NCBI RefSeq assembly: GCF_001455965.1
Contig: NZ_LKKO01000058.1
Coordinates: 124,001-188,000 of the forward strand
Length of the DNA: 64,000 nucleotides
Origin: Methylobacterium sp. GXS13
GTDB taxonomy: Bacteria; Pseudomonadota; Alphaproteobacteria; Rhizobiales; Beijerinckiaceae
Direction of reading: 5' to 3'
Part shown: one piece after another, positions 35,298-42,722 of the stretch
How the letters are laid out: every line of letters starts with the position of its first letter
Numbering within the stretch: the first letter of the stretch is position 1
Position numbers and translations under genes: made by a program
The notes under the pieces: generated by a model
Database searches by the model: none
What the model was told of the DNA's origin: nothing
The model's input: only the letters and a program-made list of their open reading frames with translations

Positions 35298-35761
35298 GGC
35301 TGCACCGGATCCTGGAACAGGCCGATCGCCCGGGCGCGTTCGCGCATCGGCGCGTCGAGCCCGTCCGGAAACGGCATGGTGCGGAAGCGCAACTCCGCGT
35401 CGCAGAGCGCCTTGCCGGCATGGCTGATCGCGGCCTTCGTCACGGCGTAGCCCGAGCCGTCATGCTCCAGGGTTGCCGTCACGACGAGCTCCGCACCGGG
35501 CCCGACGAAAGACCGGAACCGGGCCTTGTCCACTCCCGTGAGGAACGGCATGCGGGTGAAGTCGAGATGAGCGAGCACGAGGTAGCCGGACGCCTGCGCC
35601 ATCGTCTCGGTGAGCAGCACGCCGGGCACCAACGGATGGCCGGGGAAGTGCCCCTCGAAGACGGGGCTCTCCAGCGGCACCCGGGCGAGCGCCTCGATCC
35701 GGCCGGCGGCCCGGTCGAGGTGCCGGACAGAATCGATCATCTCGAAGTATTCGAGGCGCAT
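35294..35761 (-). CDS. FabZ-like 3-hydroxyacyl-ACP dehydratase (VLCFA lipid A type)
   Basis: A 155-residue hotdog protein with the FabZ active-site segment FEGHFPGHPLVPGVLLTETM (His38, Glu52). Its placement next to acpXL indicates the dehydratase that serves the dedicated acyl carrier protein for the 27-hydroxyoctacosanoate-type lipid A chain. Acts in the cytoplasm. It ends inside the start of the ketosynthase-like gene (ATGA), and lies 24 bases downstream of acpXL. Confidence 0.87.
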   Translation of the reverse strand: MRLEYFEMIDSVRHLDRAAGRIEALARVPLESPVFEGHFPGHPLVPGVLLTETMAQASGYLVLAHLDFTRMPFLTGVDKARFRSFVGPGAELVVTATLEHDGSGYAVTKAAISHAGKALCDAELRFRTMPFPDGLDAPMRERARAIGLFQDPVQP

Positions 35762-35785
35762 GGGGGTGCGTCGGGCTCTAGGGCG

Positions 35786-36094
35786 TCAGACCTTGGCGGC
35801 CTTCTCGGCCACCAGGGCGTCGATGCGCGCGCACAGGTTCTTGAGCACGAAATACTGCTCCGCCGGAACCTTGCCCTCGTTGACCTCCTGGGTCCAACGC
35901 TCGAGCGGCAGCTTGATCCCGAAGGCCTTGTCGACGGCGAAGGCGATATCGAGGAAGGCGAGGCTGTCGATGCCGAGGTCGTCGATGGCGTGACTTTCCG
36001 GGGTGATCTTGTCCCGCGGGATGTCAGCCGTCTCGGCTATGATGTCGGCCACGCGCTCGAAGGTGGCGCTGCCGTGGGCGGGATCGTCGGACAT
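35786..36094 (-). CDS. acpXL: Acyl carrier protein AcpXL
   Basis: A 102-residue acidic carrier protein with DDLGIDSLAFLDIAFAVDKA; Ser44 is the phosphopantetheine site. It is longer than housekeeping AcpP and has the C-terminal helix QYFVLKNLCARIDALVAEKA, as in AcpXL of Rhizobium. AcpXL carries the very-long-chain fatty acid transferred to lipid A by LpxXL. It starts a three-gene minus-strand unit with the FabZ-like and ketosynthase-like genes. No lpxXL or second fabF follows. Confidence 0.9.
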   Translation of the reverse strand: MSDDPAHGSATFERVADIIAETADIPRDKITPESHAIDDLGIDSLAFLDIAFAVDKAFGIKLPLERWTQEVNEGKVPAEQYFVLKNLCARIDALVAEKAAKV

Positions 36095-36400
36095 GTCTTC
36101 TCGCGGGCTGTTCGGTTTCCGGATCGGTCGGGCGGGGAGCCCCCCTCGACACCGGGCGACCCGGCGCTCACGCCCCGCGCGGCCAGCAATACGCATACCG
36201 GCCCCAGTTGCGCAGGCCGGTCGGATGGCCGCGACCTCTACACGAGGGGGTCGGGGGCGGCAACCGTAACGGTTCCCGGTGCGTTGCCGCGCTGGTCCAG
36301 GGTAGTACATCGACGGGTGCGCGGGACCGTGTGCCGCCCTGCGGAAAGAGTTCGGCTTATCTGCGCGGGATCCTTCGCGCGGCGCCAGGAGACGAAACGG
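36095..36400. other. Divergent intergenic region, acpXL / AI-2E-type transporter
   Basis: About 306 bases that should contain promoters for both divergent genes. GC-rich; no consensus promoter, hairpin or RNA was recognised. Confidence 0.4.
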
Positions 36401-37513
36401 ATGTTACCCACGGCCCAACCGGTTGCGGTCCCGGCGCATGTCGCTCCTCCGGCCCCGCCGGAGCGAGCGCGCTCGCAAGGCGCTGCGCGGGTCGTGCTGG
36501 TCCTGGCGCTGTCCGCCCTCGGCCTCTGGATCCTGCATGGCTTCTTGCCGGCCCTGGCCTGGGCGGTCGTGTTGGCGATCGCCCTCTGGCCGCTTTACGC
36601 CCGCTTGGAGCGGCGCTTCCCGCCGGGTCGACATAATCTCCTGTTGCCCACGCTGATGACCGCCGCGGTGGCCCTGGTGTTCCTCGCCCCCCTGGCGATC
36701 CTGGGCGTCCAGGCGGCGCGCGAAGCCCACGATGTGGCCGAGTTCGTCCGTAGCGCCGAAGCGAACGGCATCCCGGCCCCCGAATTCGTTCAGCACCTGC
36801 CCTACGGAGCAGCGCAGGCCACCGCTTGGTGGAATGACAATCTCGGCCACGCGCAGGCCGGCTCCGACCTGCTGCACCGCTTCGAGAACCATTCGGTCGT
36901 CGGTGCCTCGCGTAATTTCGGCCGCGAGGTGGTGCATCGGATCGTGCTGTTCGGCTTCAGCCTCGTGGCTCTGTTCTTCCTGTTCCGCGACTGGCGGACG
37001 GTGACGGAGCAAGCCCGGGTCGCCTGCGACCGCCTGTTCGGCCCCCGGGGCGAGCGCGTGGCGCGGCAGATGGTGGCCTCGGTGCATGGCACCGTCGACG
37101 GGCTCGTGCTGGTCGGCCTCGGCGAGGGCTTCATCCTCGGGGTGGTCTACTATTTCGCTGGCGTGCCGCACCCGGTGCTGCTCGGCGCCTTCACGGCGGT
37201 CGCCGCCATGATCCCGTTCGGCGCGGCCGTCGCCATCGCGATCGCAGCGCTGCTCCTGGTCGCGGCGGGCTCGGTGAAAGCAGCGATCGTCGTGGCAGTA
37301 GCAGGCCTGGTGGTGACCTTCGTAGCCGACCACTTCGTCCGGCCGGCGCTGATCGGGGGCACGACCAAGCTGCCGTTCCTCTGGGTGCTGCTCGGAATTC
37401 TCGGAGGCGTCGAGACCTTCGGCCTGCTCGGCCTTTTCGTTGGCCCTGCCGTGATGGCAGCCCTGGTCCTGCTGTGGCGGGAATTCACCGAGGGCCACGA
37501 CCAGACGGCGTGA
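36401..37513 (+). CDS. AI-2E family transporter-like membrane protein
   Basis: A 370-residue polytopic membrane protein with paired helices near 30-70, a charged central periplasmic/cytoplasmic region (about 90-170), and C-terminal helices including GFILGVVYYFAGVPHPVLLGA and LPFLWVLLGILGGVETFGL. That arrangement is typical of the AI-2E/PerM (UPF0118) family. The transported substrate is unknown. ATG at 36401 follows an AGGAG ribosome site nine bases upstream. Confidence 0.9.
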   Translation: MLPTAQPVAVPAHVAPPAPPERARSQGAARVVLVLALSALGLWILHGFLPALAWAVVLAIALWPLYARLERRFPPGRHNLLLPTLMTAAVALVFLAPLAILGVQAAREAHDVAEFVRSAEANGIPAPEFVQHLPYGAAQATAWWNDNLGHAQAGSDLLHRFENHSVVGASRNFGREVVHRIVLFGFSLVALFFLFRDWRTVTEQARVACDRLFGPRGERVARQMVASVHGTVDGLVLVGLGEGFILGVVYYFAGVPHPVLLGAFTAVAAMIPFGAAVAIAIAALLLVAAGSVKAAIVVAVAGLVVTFVADHFVRPALIGGTTKLPFLWVLLGILGGVETFGLLGLFVGPAVMAALVLLWREFTEGHDQTA

Positions 37514-37519
37514 TCACAC

Positions 37520-38023
37520 CTAATCGGCTGTGCTCGCTCCGGCCGAAGCCTCCATGCGGCGCCGGTCTTGGCGCCAATCGGCGGGCTTCTCGAAGGTCCC
37601 GGCCCAGAGCCCCCGTCGGGTCGCCCAGGCCTGGCCCTCCTGATGGGTGTAGGCCGCCGTCACCTGGCGGCTCGCCAGGGCGTAGCCCCGCGTAACCATC
37701 CAGGCAGACAGATCCTCGCCATGCGCGAGGCAGAGGCCGGCGATACCGCCTGCAGCCGAATTCTCGCGGCGCTCGCAGGTGACGACGCCGCTGCCGATAT
37801 GCGCGCTCAACGCCTGTGCAGCCTCGCGGCCACAGCGGTATTCCCGGCCCGTGACGGTCTGGCAGCTCTGCGCGGTCTCGGGCGCGTCGATGCCGTAGAG
37901 GTTGATGCGGGTGCCATGCACCTCGATCGTGTCGCCGTCGATCACCGTCGCGGGCCCGCTGATCGTCCCGGCCGCGGCGGCCGGTCCGCAGAGGAGGAGC
38001 AGGGCGAGCATCGATCTTGTCAT
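37520..38023 (-). CDS. Secreted thermonuclease (SNase) homolog
   Basis: The 167-residue product has a signal peptide (LLLLCGPAAAAG) and the nuclease core GPATVIDGDTIEVHGTRI and NLYGIDAPETAQ, followed by REYRCGREAAQAL. These are the conserved Asp/Glu/Arg regions of staphylococcal-nuclease-fold enzymes. Cys pairs suggest an exported, oxidised form. The ATG at 38023 puts the signal sequence at the N-terminus. Confidence 0.87.
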   Translation of the reverse strand: MTRSMLALLLLCGPAAAAGTISGPATVIDGDTIEVHGTRINLYGIDAPETAQSCQTVTGREYRCGREAAQALSAHIGSGVVTCERRENSAAGGIAGLCLAHGEDLSAWMVTRGYALASRQVTAAYTHQEGQAWATRRGLWAGTFEKPADWRQDRRRMEASAGASTAD

Positions 38024-38470
38024 CAGAAAGCTGTCCACGAAGGGGCGGCAGAGTTCGTTTCGGAAGCGCGTAGGGTCGCCGACCATTGTGGCGTTTTTGC
38101 CGGCTACGCTGCGCGCTCGGAGCGCCTGGGCGTTCTGTCGCGCGGTCTGCCCGCGATGGACCGGCACGGCCGTCATCCCGGAGCGGGCTCGACGCAGCGT
38201 CGCGCGGATAGGTTGCGAAAGGGTTTGCAACGTTGCGCCGCCGTAGAGGCGGGCAGCGTTTGGCGTCCCGGATGCCGGGCGGGTTAGTGGACGGCGATCC
38301 GGAAGCCCGCCCCCTCGTGAGCGAGCGTTTCCCGGCGTCTCACGCCGGAGCGGGTTCTGTGTATTGTTGGCGCTGCATGCGCCCCGGAGCGGGTGCGTGC
38401 CGATCGCATGATGCTTAGCGAGACCCGTCGCCCTCAGGCACACAGAGTCGGTGTCAGACCCGATACTTGG
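38024..38470. other. Gene-poor region between nuclease and L,D-transpeptidase genes
   Basis: About 447 GC-rich bases. A 7-bp hairpin (CCGGCGT / ACGCCGG, 38332-38348) could end transcription of the L,D-transpeptidase gene. Apart from that and the tandem repeat at its right edge, nothing convincing was found; no RNA gene, no good ORF. Confidence 0.5.
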
Positions 38471-38486
38471 TCAGACCCGGTACTTG
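38453..38486. repeat. 17-bp tandem duplication at the end of the L,D-transpeptidase gene
   Basis: GTCAGACCCGATACTTG is followed directly by GTCAGACCCGGTACTTG with one mismatch. Read on the minus strand, each copy encodes KYRV then a stop, in frames offset by 17 bases. Confidence 0.85.
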
Positions 38487-39163
38487 CCGTTGCGCTTCAC
38501 CAGCACCCGGGTCCCCACCGGCACGCGCTCGTAGAGGTCTGCGATGTCCTCGTTGAGCATGCGGACGCAGCCCGACGACATCTGCTCGCCGATGCTCCAG
38601 GGTTCGTTGGTGCCGTGGATGCGGAACAGGATGTCGCGGTTGCCCTGGTACAGGTAGAGGGCGCGGGCCCCGAGCGGATTGTCGACGCCGCCCTTGCGGG
38701 TGCGCGGCAGGTCCGGGTTGAGGGAGACCATCGTGACGGTCGGGCTCCAATCCGGCCAGACGCCCTTGCGGCCGACCCGCGCCTCGCCCTTCCAGGAGAA
38801 GCCGGCCTTGCCGACGCCGACGCCGTACTGCATCGCGGTGCCGTCCGCCTGGACCAAAAGGAGCTGGCGCTGGTCGATATCGACCAGGATCGTGCCGGGC
38901 TTCTCCGGGCCGTTGTAGCTGACCTGCTGGCGGCGGTACTTCGGGTCGAGCCGCGCGGTATCGACCAGCGGAATATCGTATGGCTTGTCGGGCTTCGTCC
39001 CGATGTACCAGGCCGATTCGTCGTCCTGCGCGAGCTGGGACGGGCGCGTCTGGCAGGCGGCCAGCGGTGCGATCGCGACCACGGCGAGCAGAATTCGCGA
39101 GAGCAGGAGCCGGCGAATTCGGCTCCAGGCCGATGGGCGTGTTGCGATCATGGGTCCTGACAT
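38471..39163 (-). CDS. L,D-transpeptidase (YkuD family) lipoprotein
   Basis: The ~230-residue product has a basic N-terminus, a hydrophobic segment ending in the lipobox LAAC (AIAPLAACQTRPS), and the catalytic region FRIHGTNEPWSIGEQMSSG followed by CVRMLNED (His and Cys of the active site). It should crosslink peptidoglycan or anchor proteins at the cell wall. The start is chosen at 39163; ATG 39151 is an alternative with a close AGGA. The C-terminus lies in a tandem duplication. Confidence 0.88.
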   Translation of the reverse strand: MSGPMIATRPSAWSRIRRLLLSRILLAVVAIAPLAACQTRPSQLAQDDESAWYIGTKPDKPYDIPLVDTARLDPKYRRQQVSYNGPEKPGTILVDIDQRQLLLVQADGTAMQYGVGVGKAGFSWKGEARVGRKGVWPDWSPTVTMVSLNPDLPRTRKGGVDNPLGARALYLYQGNRDILFRIHGTNEPWSIGEQMSSGCVRMLNEDIADLYERVPVGTRVLVKRNGKYRV

Positions 39164-39323
39164 GCGGGATACGGTCCTGGACCCCATGCCTACCGTCTCG
39201 ACGCCCACGGCGATGTAGCTTTTGCGCCGCAGCGGCCCGCGAGAGCCTGATGCCGCGGCCACGGTTGCGCCCTAATTCATGACGCGGGATCCGAAGCTGA
39301 CACGGCATCCGGGGGGGTGAATC

Positions 39324-39767
39324 ATGGCCGAGACCGAGACGCTTCCGACCGAGGCGGTGTCTGCGCCCGAGGTACCTCTGCGTCCAGCGATCCACCTCGA
39401 TCATTGTGTCATCCACGTCACTGACTGGGCGCGATCCAACGCTTTCTATCATGACGTGGTCGGCGCCGAGGTGATCGCGCGCGGGAGCGGCTTCGCCTAC
39501 CGGTTCGGTGGGGTGCAGCTCAATTGCCACGGTCCCGGCGTGAAGGCCGAACCGGTCGCGGCGCAGCCTGTGCTGCCGGGAAACAGTGACCTGTGTTTCC
39601 GCTGGTCGGGCACCATCGAAGACGCAATGGCACATCTCGAAGCAGCCGGTGTGCCGGTGGAGCTCGGCCCAGTCGAGCGGAACGGGGCCGCGGGAACCGG
39701 CCTCAGCATTTATTTCCGCGACCCGGACGGATCGCTCTTGGAATTCATCACCTATCCGACCGCGTGA
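39324..39767 (+). CDS. VOC-family glyoxalase-like protein
   Basis: A 147-residue protein with the VOC metal-binding pattern: HLDHCVIHVTDWARSNAFYH at the N-terminal half and SIYFRDPDGSLLEFITYP at the end. The two beta-alpha-beta-beta-beta modules and the terminal Glu suggest a metal-dependent lyase or dioxygenase, or a resistance protein. It converges on the cNMP-binding gene, two bases away. Confidence 0.85.
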   Translation: MAETETLPTEAVSAPEVPLRPAIHLDHCVIHVTDWARSNAFYHDVVGAEVIARGSGFAYRFGGVQLNCHGPGVKAEPVAAQPVLPGNSDLCFRWSGTIEDAMAHLEAAGVPVELGPVERNGAAGTGLSIYFRDPDGSLLEFITYPTA

Positions 39768-39769
39768 GG

Positions 39770-40213
39770 TCAGCCCCGGCTCTCGGCCAACGCCTGGTTG
39801 GTCTGTTCGAGCCGCAGGGCGAGAACCCGCATCAGCGCGATGCTGATCTGGGGAAACTGTGCCAGCAGTTCCAAAAACACGCCGCGGTCGATGCGGAGCG
39901 CCGTCACCGCCGATTCCGCCGTGACGGTGGCCGAACGGGGCTGGTCGGCCAGGATGCCCATCTCGCCGACCAAGGCATCCTGCCCGAGCAGCGCGAGGCG
40001 GATCGGCCCGGCCGGCCCGTCGATGCTGACCTCGGCGCTGCCTTTGAGGATCACGTAGGCCGCATCCGCCACGTCACCGCGGGCGAAGAAGCGCTGCCCC
40101 GGCTCGAAATGCACGCGCTCACTCGTGAAGGCCAGAAGCTTCAGGCGCGCCGGCTCCACCTCGCGGAACAGCGGAACCTGCCTTAAGGAGGATACCTCGG
40201 TATCGAGGGTCAT
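39770..40213 (-). CDS. Cyclic-nucleotide-binding-domain protein without HTH
   Basis: A 147-residue protein that consists essentially of one cNMP-binding beta-roll: FTSERVHFEPGQRFFARGD, VLKGSAEVSIDG, ALVGEMGILADQPRSATVT. The helix-turn-helix of Crp/Fnr regulators is absent; a short C-terminal helix (LMRVLALRLEQTNQAL) remains. It likely binds a cyclic nucleotide or acts as an accessory sensor. It is divergent from the SCO1-like gene and its start region lies close to it. Confidence 0.83.
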   Translation of the reverse strand: MTLDTEVSSLRQVPLFREVEPARLKLLAFTSERVHFEPGQRFFARGDVADAAYVILKGSAEVSIDGPAGPIRLALLGQDALVGEMGILADQPRSATVTAESAVTALRIDRGVFLELLAQFPQISIALMRVLALRLEQTNQALAESRG

Positions 40214-40250
40214 TCGCGGGCTCCGCGAGGGGTTTCACACCCTTGCGGGC

Positions 40251-41129
40251 ATGGATGGTATTCAGATGGCCGGACTGGCCCATACATCCATGCGGTTCAT
40301 CAAGCACTTGTCCAGTCCCACCCCCGACGCAGCCCGGGCGTTCCGATGCCTGATTGCCGGTGCACTGACGATTCTGGGGGGGATTCTGACGAGCGCGGAA
40401 CCCGTCCAGGCGCGCCTGGTCAAGGCCGATCTCGCCCGCGTCGCAGCAGCACCCCTGCCCGGCGCCCGAGTACCCCTGGATCTCGTCGTTACGGACGCGC
40501 GAACCGGACAAGCGAAGACCTTGGGGCAGGCGCTCGGCGGACGCGCCGTCCTGCTGCTGCCGGTCGACTACACCTGCGGCAATGTCTGCGACCCCATGTT
40601 GTCGATGGCGGCGGATGCCCTCGCGGCGACCGGACTCTCTGACGAAGACTACGCATTGGTGCTCGTCGGGATCGATCCCCGGGACGATGCCGCGGCCGCG
40701 CGCCGCATGCTCCACGAAACCCTCGGAGACCGGGCAGCCGGCATCCGGCCCTTGATCGCCTCGGAGGCTGCTTTGGCCAGCCTCACCGGTGCCCTGGGCT
40801 ACACGGCCGTTTACGACCCCGGGACGGACAGCTTCGCCCATCCCGCTGCGGCGATGCTGCTCACCGGCGAGGGCCGGGTCGCCCGGGTCCTCTCACCGCT
40901 GGCACTCACCGGCCGAGACCTTCGTCTGGCGCTCACGGAAGCCGGCGAAGGACTGGTCGGCGGCCTCACGGATCGCCTAGCGTTGCTCTGCTACGGCTAC
41001 GATGCCGCACGCGGCATCTACACCCCCGCGGTCGAACGGATCCTGACCGTTGCTGGGATCGCTACGGTCCTGGCGATCGGCTCATTGATTCTGATCCTGC
41101 TTCGCCGGACGCGCCTGCGCGCCGGCTGA
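40251..41129 (+). CDS. SCO1/SenC-family copper chaperone-like protein
   Basis: A ~292-residue protein with an N-terminal hydrophobic segment, a thioredoxin-fold domain with DYTCGNVCDP (Cys109, Cys113) and a C-terminal membrane helix (VLAIGSLILILLRRTR). The CxxxC motif fits SCO proteins that deliver copper to cytochrome c oxidase. The membrane anchor at the C-terminus is atypical of short SCO proteins. Starts at 40251, 40266 and 40290 are all plausible. No oxidase genes are adjacent. Confidence 0.82.
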   Translation: MDGIQMAGLAHTSMRFIKHLSSPTPDAARAFRCLIAGALTILGGILTSAEPVQARLVKADLARVAAAPLPGARVPLDLVVTDARTGQAKTLGQALGGRAVLLLPVDYTCGNVCDPMLSMAADALAATGLSDEDYALVLVGIDPRDDAAAARRMLHETLGDRAAGIRPLIASEAALASLTGALGYTAVYDPGTDSFAHPAAAMLLTGEGRVARVLSPLALTGRDLRLALTEAGEGLVGGLTDRLALLCYGYDAARGIYTPAVERILTVAGIATVLAIGSLILILLRRTRLRAG

Positions 41130-41142
41130 AAGCGGACCTGCC

Positions 41143-41349
41143 TCAGCGCTTGGTCGACAGACCATACTCTCCGGGGCCGGGGGCCTCGCGTTTCGGACTC
41201 GCATTCAGGTGTGGTGAGTCGATCGGCTCCTCGCGGGTCGTCGGCGTCGGCGAATCCTCGGGGGCGGGCATCGGAGGGAGCGGCGGTGTGTTCGGCTCAA
41301 CGGCAGGCCCGGATCCCGGCCCAGCCTTGACCATGTTGCGGTTCGTCAT
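41143..41349 (-). CDS. Small proline-rich hypothetical protein
   Basis: A 68-codon frame with a Pro/Ser/Thr/Glu-rich, likely disordered product, starting MTNRNMVKAGPGSGP. An AAGGGC element precedes the ATG at 41349 by about 10 bases. No family is recognised. A frame on the other strand overlaps it, so support is moderate. Confidence 0.45.
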   Translation of the reverse strand: MTNRNMVKAGPGSGPAVEPNTPPLPPMPAPEDSPTPTTREEPIDSPHLNASPKREAPGPGEYGLSTKR

Positions 41350-41542
41350 CGCGTAAAGCCCTTTGCCGTAGCCCGCATCACAGCTTCCGTGCAGGCGCCC
41401 GCCGAGGGCAGGCCGGCCCGGTACCGGCGCGCGCTCGGGCGCCCCGGGAAGTGAATGCCAGGCAATCTCGCATCAACGCCACACAAAGCCAGCGGTTGCT
41501 GCCAAGCTTAGCTTTGCCAAACTTGGCCACGCCTGATCACAG

Positions 41543-41567
41543 GAACCTTGGTTATTGCTGAAGGTTG
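41543..41567 (+). promoter_or_regulatory. Probable EcfG-type promoter (one mismatch) for the KGG gene
   Basis: GGAAC at 41543, 16 bases, then GGTT; the consensus is GGAAC-N16/17-CGTT. It lies about 35 bases before the KGG-repeat gene start. Confidence 0.6.
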
Positions 41568-41600
41568 TTGCGGTGTGAAGCGAAGCCTGAGGAGGAACTG

Positions 41601-41789
41601 ATGGCATCCGGAAATTCAACCTCGAAGCGGGGCTTTGCCTCGATGGACCTGTCGCGGCAGCGCGAGATCGCCAGCAAGGGCGGACGCAGCGTGCCGGCCG
41701 AGAAGCGCTCCTTCTCGCAGGATCGCGAATTGGCTTCGGCTGCCGGACGCAAGGGCGGCCAATCCACGGGGACCGGCCGCGCCGAGTGA
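41601..41789 (+). CDS. KGG-repeat stress-induced protein (con-10/GsiB-like)
   Basis: A 62-residue, hydrophilic product with repeated motifs RGFASMD, EIASKGGRSVP and ASAAGRKGGQS, the KGG pattern of small stress-induced proteins. A perfect GAGGAG site precedes the ATG at 41601. A near-consensus EcfG-type promoter is upstream, and a 22-bp terminator hairpin lies downstream, so it is a one-gene stress unit. The role is probably desiccation or stress protection, as inferred for the family. Confidence 0.9.
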   Translation: MASGNSTSKRGFASMDLSRQREIASKGGRSVPAEKRSFSQDRELASAAGRKGGQSTGTGRAE

Positions 41790-41861
41790 CCCAAAACGAC
41801 TGTCGAGTTGCGTAACGGCGCCGCGTTTAACGACCGGCGCCGTCCTTGTTTTTGCAGACCA

Positions 41862-41908
41862 CCCACAGCAAAAGGCCCCGCCGATCCGGCGGGGCCTTTT
41901 GCTGTGGG
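41862..41908. terminator. 22-bp perfect hairpin terminator between convergent genes
   Basis: A 22-base arm (41862-41883) is followed by a 3-base ATC loop and its perfect complement (41887-41908). The core is AAAAGGCCCCGCCG / CGGCGGGGCCTTTT. It sits between the KGG gene and the exported-protein gene and should stop both transcripts. Confidence 0.9.
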
Positions 41909-41926
41909 CAATTGCGGGTGGCGGGA

Positions 41927-42295
41927 TCAGGAGATACAGCGGCCCGGAATCATGCGACGGGCCTCGGGACCGACCAGCGAGCTGAGAGCGGTTTCGCACC
42001 CCTCCCGAACGAGGCGGCGTGGCTGCAGCAGCGGCTTGAGGATGGGCTGAGTACCGAGTTCCTGTCCCTCCTCGGCAACCGGACCTGATTGACTTTCAAT
42101 CCGCTGGACACCGGCAACCCGGGTCGGGCTGAGGGCCAGCGAGGCCGGACGCATGCCAGGCAGCGGTGACGGTACGGAAGCGGTGATGACCGGGGGCGAC
42201 CAATGGTCAGCGGTCTCGCGAACCACCGGCTGGATCAGCACGGTGATCAGAGCCGCGGGAGCACTTACGCCCAGAATGAAACCAGACCGCAGCAT
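41927..42295 (-). CDS. Small exported protein, GSR-controlled (122 aa)
   Basis: A 122-residue product with a hydrophobic N-terminus (SGFILGVSAPAALITVLI) suggesting export or anchoring. The rest is Pro/Arg/Ser-rich and ends in REGCETALSSLVGPEARR. No family is recognised. A GAGG element lies nine bases before the ATG at 42295, and a perfect EcfG-type promoter lies about 40 bases upstream, which is strong support that the gene is real and stress-induced. Confidence 0.75.
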   Translation of the reverse strand: MLRSGFILGVSAPAALITVLIQPVVRETADHWSPPVITASVPSPLPGMRPASLALSPTRVAGVQRIESQSGPVAEEGQELGTQPILKPLLQPRRLVREGCETALSSLVGPEARRMIPGRCIS

Positions 42296-42336
42296 TGCCC
42301 CGACCTCATCATGAGAGCTTGACAGGATATTTCAAC

Positions 42337-42361
42337 AACGCGGCCTGCAATCGTCGGTTCC
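42337..42361 (-). promoter_or_regulatory. EcfG-type promoter for the 122-aa protein gene
   Basis: On the minus strand this reads GGAAC, 16 bases, CGTT: a perfect match to the alphaproteobacterial EcfG/sigma-T consensus, with a short leader (~35 bases) to the ATG. Confidence 0.8.
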
Positions 42362-42491
42362 ACCACTGTCTCGTCCCGGTGATCACTGAGTATTCGCACA
42401 CGTTCGCGTTATGATGCGGCTGCGTACGCGGGTCATCCATAACCATCCCCTGTGTCGCAACGGCCACGGTCGCCCAAAAAGTGCGATCGCC

Positions 42492-42517
42492 GGAACCTCG
42501 CGGGTGGGCTGACCGTT
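42492..42517 (+). promoter_or_regulatory. EcfG-type promoter for candidate small RNA
   Basis: GGAAC at 42492, 17-base spacer, CGTT at 42514-42517. No protein gene follows; a terminator ends transcription ~95 bases downstream. Confidence 0.75.
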
Positions 42518-42523
42518 ACATCG

Positions 42524-42613
42524 AGACCCGGCCATCTGGTCCTCCCCGCATTCCCCTTGTGCATCGGCCGGAACCTTATTGACGGGCTGGAGCCATCTCC
42601 GGCCCGTTTTTTT
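42524..42613 (+). ncRNA. Candidate GsrN-like general-stress small RNA
   Basis: A ~90-nt transcript is predicted between an EcfG-type promoter and an intrinsic terminator, with no ORF of its own. CCGGCC (42528-42533) pairs with GGCCGG (42566-42571), leaving a 32-base loop that carries two C-rich tracts, TCCTCCCC (42540-42547) and TTCCCCTT (42551-42558), complementary to ribosome-binding sites. A second, terminator hairpin ends in seven T. This layout resembles Caulobacter GsrN, a sigma-T-dependent RNA that acts through C-rich loops. Identity is inferred, not searched. The 5' end is estimated from promoter spacing. Confidence 0.65.
42582..42613 (+). terminator. Rho-independent terminator of candidate small RNA
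   Basis: ACGGGCTGGAG (42582-42592) pairs with CTCCGGCCCGT (one G-U pair), loop CCAT, followed by seven T (42607-42613). Confidence 0.88.
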
Positions 42614-42644
42614 GTGCGCAAGCGAGACAGTCTTCGCGCATAAA

Positions 42645-42670
42645 AAAACCCCGGCTCGCGCCGGGGTTTT
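42645..42670 (-). terminator. Rho-independent terminator of phyR
   Basis: AAAACCCCGGC / GCCGGGGTTTT, 11-bp stem and loop TCGC. Read on the minus strand the stem is followed by a run of T, 53 bases after the phyR stop. Confidence 0.9.
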
Positions 42671-42722
42671 CGTCGTTGCACCCAACTGATCCGAAGCGGC
42701 AAGCCGATCCGAATATGACGGG

